Source: Gaoshiqia hydrogeniformans
GTDB taxonomy: Bacteria > Bacteroidota > Bacteroidia > Bacteroidales > Prolixibacteraceae
Assembly: GCF_049347105.1 (NCBI RefSeq)
Contig: NZ_CP186334.1
Coordinates: 2,542,001 to 2,606,000, forward strand
Direction of reading: 5' to 3'
DNA: 64,000 nt
The position numbers and the translations under genes are program-made. The notes under the pieces are model-generated. The model saw only the letters and a list, made by a program, of their open reading frames with translations, was not told the DNA's origin and searched no databases. Of the stretch, positions 18,549 through 26,985 are shown piece by piece (the stretch's first letter is position 1; each line of letters starts with the position of its first letter).

Positions 18549-18727
18549 TGATGTATTTCGATTAAAAATGAGGGACTCAAAATCTGCTAATACGAAACTG
18601 ATGTCTTGCCCTCATGAAGTAAAAATGATTGTATACAAAAGGCTGCTTAACATGAGTTGCTGCCGGAAACAAATTCCGGTCAGCAACCCATGTATTCCTT
18701 TACACATGCCATTTCAAGCCAGGAACC

Positions 18728-20533
18728 TTAATAGCCCGGGTTCTGCGGGAAATTTTCGGCGCCCATGGCATCAATCTGGTCCTGTGGGATCGGCCAGTTC
18801 ACGTGAAAAGGTTTCACATTGAAACGGACCAACACATCATTATCGGCGCCATTGAAATCATAATAATAATGCGGATTGGGTTTAAAATTGGGATCTCTGC
18901 CGTCAGAAACGCCATAAGTTGCAGCATTATAGGGGACCGAAGCTGCCGGAAATTTTGTAAAATCTCCCGCGTAGCTTTTCATTTGGTCAAACCAGATGCC
19001 ATTTCTTTTCAAAAAGTCCCAGCGACGGCCTTCAAAAGCCAATTCGCGCGCATGTTCATCCCGGATCAGTTCAAAGGTGATTTCACCGGTTTCTTCATCA
19101 TTCCCTGCACGCGTCCAGGTGCGGTTGTAATAATCGAGCGCTTTCGCTTGGTTTCCCAAGTGCATACAGGCCTCGGCCCCCAACAGGTAAGTTTCGGCTA
19201 AACGGAAAACCATCAGGTCCTTAAAACTGGCGCTCGCTCCGTCTGCATCCAATGGTTTTGACCAGATATCCGCCATTTTCAATGAAGATGGCAATAGCGC
19301 CCGGCGATCAATTTTTGAACCGGTTGCCGCGAATACGTCACGCCCGTGCAGGCTGTCTCCGATCTGCACTTTATAGGGAACTCCGGAAAAATTTGTTGTT
19401 GAATTAACCGTCACACCATTAACCACCACGGGTTGAGAAACCGGGATCGTGATCAGTCTGTCCGAATTCTGATAGGTGTAATGAATTTTATAATATGCAT
19501 TAAGTCGTTTATCATTTTTCGGATAAAGCGAGATCAGGTAGCTGTTCGGGTACGCCAGGCCCCATTGCCTTCCCAGGTTTTCTTCGTGATACCTTACCAG
19601 TTGTCCGTTAACCATCCGCTGGGTATACGATTGCTCGGCGATGATATTCACATATTGTGAGCCGACCCGATGGCCTGTTCCCCCGCCTCGTTCGTTGGAA
19701 AATTTAATTACCCACAAGGTTTCCGGGGACTGTAAATCTGATTTATTGAAAATATTTGACGGATCCGGCACCAGCGATAAATTAAAATCAGGGGTGGCAT
19801 CAATCGCATCTACATTCGAGACGACTGTTGTCCAGTCTTTTGCCCAGGCAGCAACCAGGGCTTTCAGGTGGTGGGCTGTGGCTTTGGTCACACGCCCGGT
19901 CATGCCATTTTCCGGCGTGTTGGGCAGCGAAGCGATCGCCCGATCCAAATCGGCATACATCAACTGAAAAATAGCGGCGCTGTCGGCGGGTGTGTAAGTC
20001 AATTCATCCAGGTTTTCTTTGGTAACAGGCTCTGTTGTCAAATACAACTTCGAAAATCGGGAATACAGCCCGTAATAACAATAGGCCCTCCAGAAACTTG
20101 CCTCGGCCACCAGATTTTTTGCTTCGTCCCCCAGTTTGTTTCCATGAAAGATCACTTCATTGGCCCGGCCAATCAGGTAATATTTATGAGTCCAAAACGG
20201 GCTGTATAACAATCCCCTGATGTTGGAGGTAGGGCCGGGGGACGTGTAGCGGCTCATGTTCGCATCATCTCCGGTTGTAAAAACAACCAGATCGGTTGTT
20301 CGTTCTCCGAAAAGATAAGCGGCCAGAAATCCGTTTGCATTTCCTTTTTTTACAATTCCTTGCTCATAGGCATAAAAGGCCAGCACCATTTTTTCGAGGC
20401 CTTCTTTTGTTTCAAATAAGGTGCTTGATGTAAAGTTCGTCTCCGATTCTTCCATCAGAAAATCGTTGCATCCATAAAAGGACATTGCGATGAGAATGCC
20501 CAAAATATATATCATGTAATTTTTCATATCCAT
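18728..20533 (-). CDS. SusD/RagB-family glycan-binding lipoprotein
   Basis: A 601-residue outer membrane lipoprotein (lipobox FYGC, Cys near 22) that caps the SusC transporter and holds the oligosaccharide. SusD-type TPR helices are seen in ASFWRAYCYYGLYSRFSKLYL and LADLDRAIASLPN-like segments, with C-terminal SusD signatures FRLAETYLLGAEACMHLGN and IRDEHARELAFEGRRWDFLKR. It has the usual length. The start could be either of two ATGs six bases apart (20533 or 20527). It follows susC by 35 bp, as is normal for the pair. Confidence 0.96.
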   Translation of the reverse strand: MDMKNYMIYILGILIAMSFYGCNDFLMEESETNFTSSTLFETKEGLEKMVLAFYAYEQGIVKKGNANGFLAAYLFGERTTDLVVFTTGDDANMSRYTSPGPTSNIRGLLYSPFWTHKYYLIGRANEVIFHGNKLGDEAKNLVAEASFWRAYCYYGLYSRFSKLYLTTEPVTKENLDELTYTPADSAAIFQLMYADLDRAIASLPNTPENGMTGRVTKATAHHLKALVAAWAKDWTTVVSNVDAIDATPDFNLSLVPDPSNIFNKSDLQSPETLWVIKFSNERGGGTGHRVGSQYVNIIAEQSYTQRMVNGQLVRYHEENLGRQWGLAYPNSYLISLYPKNDKRLNAYYKIHYTYQNSDRLITIPVSQPVVVNGVTVNSTTNFSGVPYKVQIGDSLHGRDVFAATGSKIDRRALLPSSLKMADIWSKPLDADGASASFKDLMVFRLAETYLLGAEACMHLGNQAKALDYYNRTWTRAGNDEETGEITFELIRDEHARELAFEGRRWDFLKRNGIWFDQMKSYAGDFTKFPAASVPYNAATYGVSDGRDPNFKPNPHYYYDFNGADNDVLVRFNVKPFHVNWPIPQDQIDAMGAENFPQNPGY

Positions 20534-20568
20534 ATTGATTTATGTTGTTATGAACCATCCCCATTTCG

Positions 20569-23500
20569 TTAAAATGTCAGGTTTGCCCCAAAAGTAAACG
20601 TACGCGCTTCCGGATAAACTCCGGGAGTGGTTTCCGGGCTGTACGATTTAAATTTGGTTGAGGTAAACAAATTTGTTCCGGTCATATAAAACCTGACCTT
20701 CTCAATAAAAACCTGCGAGCTTAATGATTTTGGGAGCGTATACCCCAGGGTTGTCGTACGTAACCTGAAATAGGACGCATCCTGTATGCCTAAAAGGTTG
20801 AAATAAGGTACCGCTGCGGTAAACTGAGGACGAGGCGCTTCATTTGATTGATTCTCCGGCGTCCAGTAATTCACTTTCATTCCGTTCAGTTTTCCGTTTA
20901 AACTGCCTCCCGAATCAAAAAAATACAGGTAGTTGTTGTTCTTTTTTACGCCCTGAACGGTATAAAACTCAAGAGCAAGGTCGATGCCTTTAAACAGGAC
21001 ATTCATATTAAACGAACCATACCACTGGGGATCAAGAGTATAAATTTTTCGGTCGTCGGTGGTTATGGAGCCATCGCCATTGTAGTCTGAAATTTTAATG
21101 TTTCCGGGTGTTGGGGCTGCATCTCCCGGAAGATAGTCATTCTCGCCTGGTGTTTCTCCTTCCTGCCAAATACCCCCGAAAACGAAATTATAATCGACGT
21201 TGATCGGCTCGCCGATAAACCAGCGGTTGTTGGTATCGTTGATGGGCTTACCCTCTTCATCCACCCGTCCGTCTATTTTGACAATCTCGTTCTTCTGGGT
21301 TGAAAAACTGGCTCCCAGGCTCACGACAAGGTCTTTCTGATCGATGACCCGACCATCTATGGTGGCTTCCCATCCCCAGCTTTTTGTTTCACCCAGGTTA
21401 TCCCACATGGTATTGTAGCCGGTAATGGACGGGATGGTCCGCTGCAGAAGCAGGTCTTCAGTCCTGGTCCGGTAATGCTCCAGCGAGGCGTTCAGCCGGC
21501 CATGATAGGCCGAAAAATCGATGCCTGCGTTAAACGAACCGGTGGTTTCCCATTTCAGTCCCAGGTTTTGAAGTTGCGCGGTGGGAAGATATCCCACTGC
21601 GAGGCCGTTTCCAAACAAATATTCATAGCTGTCGGAGAGCCCGAGGGTGCGGTAAGCCGGAATGGCCCAGTTACCGACCACGCCGTAACTAACCCTGAAT
21701 TTCAAATTGTCAAGCCAATCTGCATCGCTGAGAAATTGTTCTTCGCTCACCCGCCAGGCAAGAGCGGCTGAGGGGAAATTCGCCCATTTGTTTTCCTTCC
21801 CGAAAACCGAAGCCCCGTCGCGCCGGAAAGAGGCGGTCAGCAGGTACCTGTTCATCAGGTTGTAGTGCAAACGGCCGGCAAACGATGCAGCCTTGACACG
21901 TTCAATACTCCGTGTTACTTCAGAAATCTCTGAATCGGCTGCAACGTTCCACTTGAAAATATCGGTGGTTGAATTCAGAAAATCAAATCCGGTATTTTTT
22001 TGTACATCTGCCTCTGAACTTTGAATCAATGTAACCGTTAACTGATGGTTTTTATTGGCGATGGGCAATTCGTAGTTCACTACATGGTCGATCAGCCAAC
22101 TTGAACGGGTAAAATTCCGGATTAAACCTTCACCGGTTGAAGCCGGATAAAGCTTGGTTTTGTAAACACCTCTTTCCCTGTTGTTTGAACGAAGGTTGGC
22201 GCTGAGCTTATAGCTAAACCCTTTGAAAGGCCTTATGGTAACCGAAGATGACAGGTTGAGGTATTCATCCTGTTGTTCTTCATCGTAATTGCGAATCCTC
22301 CACAGCGGATTAATATCTCCCGCGCTGGTCGATTCGCGGATCAGATTCCCGTCGGGATCATACGCCTGCGCCAGCGGGGGGCGGGTGATAAACTGGTTGA
22401 ATGTACCATCGGCGGTTTGCTTCGATGACTTCGTAAAGGAAATGTTTGAACCCAAATCCATCCAGTCGGTAATCACAACATCCGTATTTAAGCGGAATGT
22501 CCCCCGTTCATAACCCGATTTTTCGACAACGCCGTCCTGGTTATAATACCCGAATCCGGTCGAGAATCTGAATTTTTCTGTACCGCCGCGTACGGTAACA
22601 TCATGTTTATGCTGCAAGGCGTTGCCCAGCATCAATTTTTCCCAATCGACATAACGTTTGTTTGTATAAGCCTCATACATCACGGCGTCGTCGAGCACGG
22701 CTTCGTAATTGATGTTATCCGGAGTGCCAATACCGGCCTGCCCGTCGTTATATTTCGCCCAAAACCGTAATTCGAGCCATTCATCGGGCGAATAAAGCGA
22801 GAAATTCTTTTTAAATTCCTGGAAACCGGCATAGGAATTAACATCGACCGAAATTTTACCGGCTGCTCCCCGTTTGGTTGAAATCAGAATAACACCGTTA
22901 GATGCCCGGGAACCATAGATAGCCTGGGAAGATGCGTCTTTTAGGATTTCAATCGATTCAATATCAGATGAGTTCAAATCGTTGATGTGAGGGACAATCA
23001 TTCCATCAACCAGATAAAGCGGATTCTGACTGCTGGATAAGGAACGGTTTCCCCGGATACGGACGGTGGAAGAACCGCCCGGGCTGGGATCGGCTAAAGA
23101 TACCTGGACGCCGGGCGCTTGTCCCCGGAGCATTTCGGTGACGTTGGCTGTCGGGAATTTATTTAGTGCATCGGCGCTCACCGAAACTACCGAGCCAGTC
23201 AGGTCACTTTTTTTCATGGTGCCATATCCAATCGCTACCACTTCTTCAATCCCGATAGTTTCTTCCTCAAGTTCCACATTCACCGTGGTTCTTCCGGCTA
23301 CGGGAATTTCTTTTGTCCTCATTCCTACAAATGAAAACAGAAGAACCGCATTGCCCGGAACGTTCGAAAGCATGTAGCTCCCGTTAAAATCGGTAATGGT
23401 ACCGGTTGTTGTGCCTTTTACCACGATGGTAACTCCGGGCATTGGCACACCCGAAGCATCAAAAACCTGACCGCCAATGGTTACCGGCTGTTGTTGATTG

Positions 23501-23880
23501 ATCCGGTTCTGACCAACAACAGGTGTTAAAACAATATGCCTGTCTTTCACCGTTGCGTTCACCTCGTTTTCGCCAAACAGACGTGATAAAATCTGGTCAA
23601 TGCTTTCATTTTGGGAAGAAATATTAACTTTCCGGTTCACATCGATTAATTCTCCGTTATAGAGAAAATAGATACCACTTTCTTCTTCAATCCGCGATAA
23701 AACCTCCCTGATGGTCACATTTTTCATTTCCAGGTTCAGTTTGTTCGTTTGCGAGAATGAGTTGCTTGCGAATGCCTGAAACACACTGATTAATAAAATC
23801 AAAAGCGTATTGCGCATAATTGTAAATTTTTTACGATGCTTTGCCAGGGCAAAACATACCCGATTCATGCTTTTTTTCAT
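20569..23880 (-). CDS. SusC/RagA-family TonB-dependent transporter with STN signalling domain
   Basis: A 1103-residue outer membrane transporter. After a signal peptide (MRNTLLILLISVFQAFASNSFS) comes an STN secretin/TonB N-terminal domain at about 50-110 (LEMKNVTIREVLSRIEEES), then a carboxypeptidase-D-like regulatory domain at about 130-210 (QVFDASGVPMPGVTIVVKGT), then the plug (YGTMKKSDLTGSVVSVSA, VRIRGNRSL, ILKDASSQAIYGSRASNGV) and the 22-strand barrel ending in an aromatic C-terminus (TFTFGANLTF). STN domains are found on transporters that signal inward through a FecR anti-sigma factor, which is encoded directly upstream. Together these indicate substrate-induced expression of this locus. 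Confidence 0.97.
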   Translation of the reverse strand: MKKSMNRVCFALAKHRKKFTIMRNTLLILLISVFQAFASNSFSQTNKLNLEMKNVTIREVLSRIEEESGIYFLYNGELIDVNRKVNISSQNESIDQILSRLFGENEVNATVKDRHIVLTPVVGQNRINQQQPVTIGGQVFDASGVPMPGVTIVVKGTTTGTITDFNGSYMLSNVPGNAVLLFSFVGMRTKEIPVAGRTTVNVELEEETIGIEEVVAIGYGTMKKSDLTGSVVSVSADALNKFPTANVTEMLRGQAPGVQVSLADPSPGGSSTVRIRGNRSLSSSQNPLYLVDGMIVPHINDLNSSDIESIEILKDASSQAIYGSRASNGVILISTKRGAAGKISVDVNSYAGFQEFKKNFSLYSPDEWLELRFWAKYNDGQAGIGTPDNINYEAVLDDAVMYEAYTNKRYVDWEKLMLGNALQHKHDVTVRGGTEKFRFSTGFGYYNQDGVVEKSGYERGTFRLNTDVVITDWMDLGSNISFTKSSKQTADGTFNQFITRPPLAQAYDPDGNLIRESTSAGDINPLWRIRNYDEEQQDEYLNLSSSVTIRPFKGFSYKLSANLRSNNRERGVYKTKLYPASTGEGLIRNFTRSSWLIDHVVNYELPIANKNHQLTVTLIQSSEADVQKNTGFDFLNSTTDIFKWNVAADSEISEVTRSIERVKAASFAGRLHYNLMNRYLLTASFRRDGASVFGKENKWANFPSAALAWRVSEEQFLSDADWLDNLKFRVSYGVVGNWAIPAYRTLGLSDSYEYLFGNGLAVGYLPTAQLQNLGLKWETTGSFNAGIDFSAYHGRLNASLEHYRTRTEDLLLQRTIPSITGYNTMWDNLGETKSWGWEATIDGRVIDQKDLVVSLGASFSTQKNEIVKIDGRVDEEGKPINDTNNRWFIGEPINVDYNFVFGGIWQEGETPGENDYLPGDAAPTPGNIKISDYNGDGSITTDDRKIYTLDPQWYGSFNMNVLFKGIDLALEFYTVQGVKKNNNYLYFFDSGGSLNGKLNGMKVNYWTPENQSNEAPRPQFTAAVPYFNLLGIQDASYFRLRTTTLGYTLPKSLSSQVFIEKVRFYMTGTNLFTSTKFKSYSPETTPGVYPEARTFTFGANLTF

Positions 23881-23927
23881 AAATTTGACTGTTTTTTAGT
23901 AAAACATTTACCCCTTAGGGTGAATAC

Positions 23928-23959
23928 AAAGGGAGAAGTGTTGGAGCACTTTTCCCTTT
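23928..23959 (-). terminator. Hairpin between fecR and susC
   Basis: Arms AAAGGGAGAAGTG (23928-23940) and CACTTTTCCCTTT (23947-23959) form a 13-bp stem with one G-U pair. On the minus strand only a short T-run follows, so it may partly terminate fecR transcription and lower read-through into susC rather than fully separate them. Confidence 0.6.
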
Positions 23960-23974
23960 TCATTTTTTCACTGT

Positions 23975-24970
23975 TTAGTTCATTTTATTGATTCGAATTA
24001 TTGATTTCTCTGCTTTTCCGGTTACTGCATCGATTTTACCGGGAACGTAGGTAATTTTAATCGGCGAACTCATTTCAAGTAATTCCAACACCCGGTGTAA
24101 CGGTTCATTTTCGAATACCGTCGTGAATTTGTACTTGTTCAGTTCCTGATCCATCAACTGCACGTCGACTCCGTACCAGCGTTCAAGATTTTTAGCCATC
24201 TCTTCCATCGGCGTATTGTTCAGGATGAGGATATTCCGGTGCCAGGCAATGTATTTTTCGGCATCAACCTGGTTTAACGAAGATACCTGTTCCGTTTTAT
24301 CATACTTCCATTGTTGATTGGGATATAACCGGACGGCTTCCCGGTCTGCGTCTGCCACATCATTTTGCAATTCAATGCTTCCCTCTTTCAGTACAACCTC
24401 CAAATGGTCTTCATCAGGAAAGGCTTTTACATTAAATTGTGTGCCAAGAACCCGGACAGTGATGTTGTTAAATTTCACATCCATTGGAGCATTCGCATTT
24501 TTAGCCACATCAAAAAAAGCTTCGCCGGTGAGCTCCAGTTCGCGGGTCGCCCGGGCAAAAGGGATTGCATAACGGATACGGCTTTCGGCATTCAGCCAAA
24601 CAGTTGTTCCGTCGGGCAACTGAACCTTACTCCTGATTCCCGGCGGACTGGATACCTCGTGATAACTTAACTGTTCTGTTCCCAGGTCCGAAGATTTTTG
24701 GCTAAGACTCCAGATGCTCACGATAAGAAGCGGAAGAATCAGTACAGCGGCAATCCTGCCAAATTGGGTATAAAGGGTTTGTATTTTGTGTCGCCGGTTG
24801 ATTTTCGAATGAAGGATGGAATAGGCTGTATCGGTATCAACCGATTTCAATTCCGAAATGAACAGGCCGGCTTCGATAAGCTGATCGGTGTTTGTCTGAT
24901 TTTTCTTCCCTTCCAGAAACTGATCAAACGTTTCGGTGGCATCCTCAGGTATGTTTTTATCTTTTCTCAA
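23975..24970 (-). CDS. FecR-family anti-sigma factor
   Basis: A 331-residue inner membrane regulator. The cytoplasmic N-terminus (about 1-65) would bind the sigma factor; one membrane helix follows at about 70-88 (RIAAVLILPLLIVSIW); then the periplasmic FecR domain (SKVQLPDGTTVWLNAESRI, ELTGEAFFDVAKN, VLGTQFNVKAF) and a C-terminal DUF4974/STN-interacting region (FENEPLHRVLELLEMSS). In Bacteroidota this protein relays transport-state signals from the STN domain of SusC to the partner ECF sigma factor, whose gene lies 118 bp upstream. Confidence 0.96.
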   Translation of the reverse strand: MRKDKNIPEDATETFDQFLEGKKNQTNTDQLIEAGLFISELKSVDTDTAYSILHSKINRRHKIQTLYTQFGRIAAVLILPLLIVSIWSLSQKSSDLGTEQLSYHEVSSPPGIRSKVQLPDGTTVWLNAESRIRYAIPFARATRELELTGEAFFDVAKNANAPMDVKFNNITVRVLGTQFNVKAFPDEDHLEVVLKEGSIELQNDVADADREAVRLYPNQQWKYDKTEQVSSLNQVDAEKYIAWHRNILILNNTPMEEMAKNLERWYGVDVQLMDQELNKYKFTTVFENEPLHRVLELLEMSSPIKITYVPGKIDAVTGKAEKSIIRINKMN

Positions 24971-25088
24971 GGCTCATGCTCATTTTTATCATTGTCTCGT
25001 ATACGTCTAAAGAAAACAAGCGTTTTGGTTTGCTTTCGTAAATAATACAAATGAGCCACGGCGCACACGTAGTCGGAGAGTTATTTTT

Positions 25089-25673
25089 TTAGAAAAAAAG
25101 ATCGAAGAGGAATAACAGGACCAGGTAATCTTTCAACTCTTGTTTCAAAATTTTTAAAGCATGGCTGATTTGGGTTTCAACCGTTCTTTTTGAAATCTCC
25201 AGCCTTCCGGCGATTTCATCATTTTTCAATTCATTGATCCGGCTAAGAATAAAAATTTCTTTGGTCCGCGGAGGTAATTTTTCGAAAGCCTGACTGATTT
25301 TTTCCTGAAGTTCGCTGCTCACAAAGATATCCGGTTCAAAAGTCAGGTTGTTCTTTATTATTTTCCTGAATTCGTCGATCTTTCGGGCCTCCGTCTTTTT
25401 ACGTTCCAGAAAGTTCAGTCCCCTGTTTCGTACCGAAGTAAACAAATAAGGTTTTAACGACAACGAACCTTTAATTTGATTTTTTTGGCACCAGATTCTG
25501 AAGAACAAATCCTGAACAATTTCCTCCGCCTCATTCCGGTTCCGCGTTATTTGAGCGGTGAAGATCACCAACCCCGGATAATAATGTCTGAAAATTAATT
25601 CAAAAGCGGTTTGATCTCCGGCAATTAAACGGTCAATCAATACTTTTTCGGAAATGCCTTGAATAATTTGCAT
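25089..25673 (-). CDS. ECF-type RNA polymerase sigma factor
   Basis: A 194-residue sigma-70 family protein of the FecI-like, Bacteroidota sigma-70-family-1 kind. Region 2 is seen as FELIFRHYYPGLVIFTAQI, EAEEIVQDLFFRIW and LKPYLFTSVRN; region 4 as AFEKLPPRTKEIFILSRIN and EIAGRLEISKRTVETQISHAL. It should switch on the susC/susD operon when released by the adjacent FecR protein. The gene begins only 25 bp after the stop of the AmpG-like permease gene on the same strand, an unusual junction that may put it partly under the salvage cluster's promoter. Confidence 0.96.
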   Translation of the reverse strand: MQIIQGISEKVLIDRLIAGDQTAFELIFRHYYPGLVIFTAQITRNRNEAEEIVQDLFFRIWCQKNQIKGSLSLKPYLFTSVRNRGLNFLERKKTEARKIDEFRKIIKNNLTFEPDIFVSSELQEKISQAFEKLPPRTKEIFILSRINELKNDEIAGRLEISKRTVETQISHALKILKQELKDYLVLLFLFDLFF

Positions 25674-25698
25674 GCCCCAAAATTAATGAAAAACCCGT

Positions 25699-26973
25699 TT
25701 ACTTTTTGGTTCCGAAGTTCGGATCGATTTTCAGAAATTTCACGATCACAAAGCCGGGGATGGTGCAAATCATCACCCAAATAAAAAAAGACTGGTAACC
25801 AATCATTTCCTGTATCCAGCCGCTGATCATTCCCGGAAGCATCATGCCCAGGGCCATGAACCCGGTACAAAGCGCATAGTGGGCGGTTTTGTGTTTTCCG
25901 TCCGACAGGTAAATCATGTACAGCATGTAAGCCGTGAATCCAAAACCATAACCGAATTGTTCAACTACCACCGATGCGGTGATGATGCCGAGCTGTTGCG
26001 GCTGGGCAAAGGCCAGAAACACGTAAACCAGGTTGGGCAAATTCATGGCCAGCACCATGGGCCACAGCCATCGCCTGATCCCATGAAGCGATACCGCAAT
26101 TCCCCCGAGGATACCGCCCAGCATGAGCGCGATAATTCCGGCTGTTCCGTATATAAAACCAATGTTGGCGGTACTTAGACCGAGACCGCCTTTCGCAGGT
26201 TCATCCAGCAAAAACGGAGAGGCCAACTTGACCAGCTGCGCTTCACCCAGGCGGAAAACCAAAATAAACACCAAGGCCACGGCAATGCCCTCTTTTTTGA
26301 AAAAGGAACTGAAGGTTTCGATAAAATCACTCATCACTTCCCGGAGGCTTTTATCGCCTCGCTGATCATCGGTTGCCGGATGCGGCAGAATAAACAGGTG
26401 CCAGAAAAAGAGAGCGACAAAAAACACGGCCAAAATAAAAAAAGTGATACTCCAGGCCCAGGATGTTTTTTCTGCGATGCTTTCCATGTGCCCGGCCAGA
26501 ATAACCAGCGGCCCCTGTCCGGCCAGCATGGCCAGGCGGTAAAAGGTATTGCGGATGCCCACGAAAAACGCCTGGTCTCGTTGCGAAAGTCCCAGCATGT
26601 AAAAACCGTCGGCAGCAATGTCGTGTGTAGCCGAGCTAAAAGCCATCAGCCACAAAAAGGCCAGGCTATACCGGAAAAAATTGTCCGTCGGCAGGGTGAA
26701 CGCCACACCGGCCAGCGCACCACCTACTGCCAACTGCATGCTGATAATCCAGAAACGTTTGGTGCGCAGGTTATCGACAATCGGGCTCCAAACAGGCTTA
26801 ATGACCCAGGGCAGGTACAGCCAGCTGGTGTACAGCGCAATGTCGGTATTCGAAATATCGAGCCGCTTGTACATGATCACCGAAACGGTCATTACAAATA
26901 CATAAGGAAGTCCTTCGGCAAAATAAAGCGAGGGAATCCAGGTCCAGGCATTTCGGGTAGCGGCTTTTTTCAT
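25699..26973 (-). CDS. ampG: AmpG-like MFS permease (muropeptide import)
   Basis: A 424-residue inner membrane transporter with about 12 helices. WTWIPSLYFAEGLPYVFVM at the N-terminus, YTSWLYLPWVIKPVWSPIVD and SSATHDIAADGFYM are the signature segments of AmpG and close relatives, which import GlcNAc-anhydroMurNAc muropeptides in proteobacteria. The family also contains acetyl-CoA-transporter-like and other members, so substrate identity rests on context. Here the context is strong: it is 12 bp downstream of a SpoIID-containing gene and within a run of cell-wall glycan enzymes. Confidence 0.88.
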   Translation of the reverse strand: MKKAATRNAWTWIPSLYFAEGLPYVFVMTVSVIMYKRLDISNTDIALYTSWLYLPWVIKPVWSPIVDNLRTKRFWIISMQLAVGGALAGVAFTLPTDNFFRYSLAFLWLMAFSSATHDIAADGFYMLGLSQRDQAFFVGIRNTFYRLAMLAGQGPLVILAGHMESIAEKTSWAWSITFFILAVFFVALFFWHLFILPHPATDDQRGDKSLREVMSDFIETFSSFFKKEGIAVALVFILVFRLGEAQLVKLASPFLLDEPAKGGLGLSTANIGFIYGTAGIIALMLGGILGGIAVSLHGIRRWLWPMVLAMNLPNLVYVFLAFAQPQQLGIITASVVVEQFGYGFGFTAYMLYMIYLSDGKHKTAHYALCTGFMALGMMLPGMISGWIQEMIGYQSFFIWVMICTIPGFVIVKFLKIDPNFGTKK

Positions 26974-26985
26974 TCGTTTTTGTTT

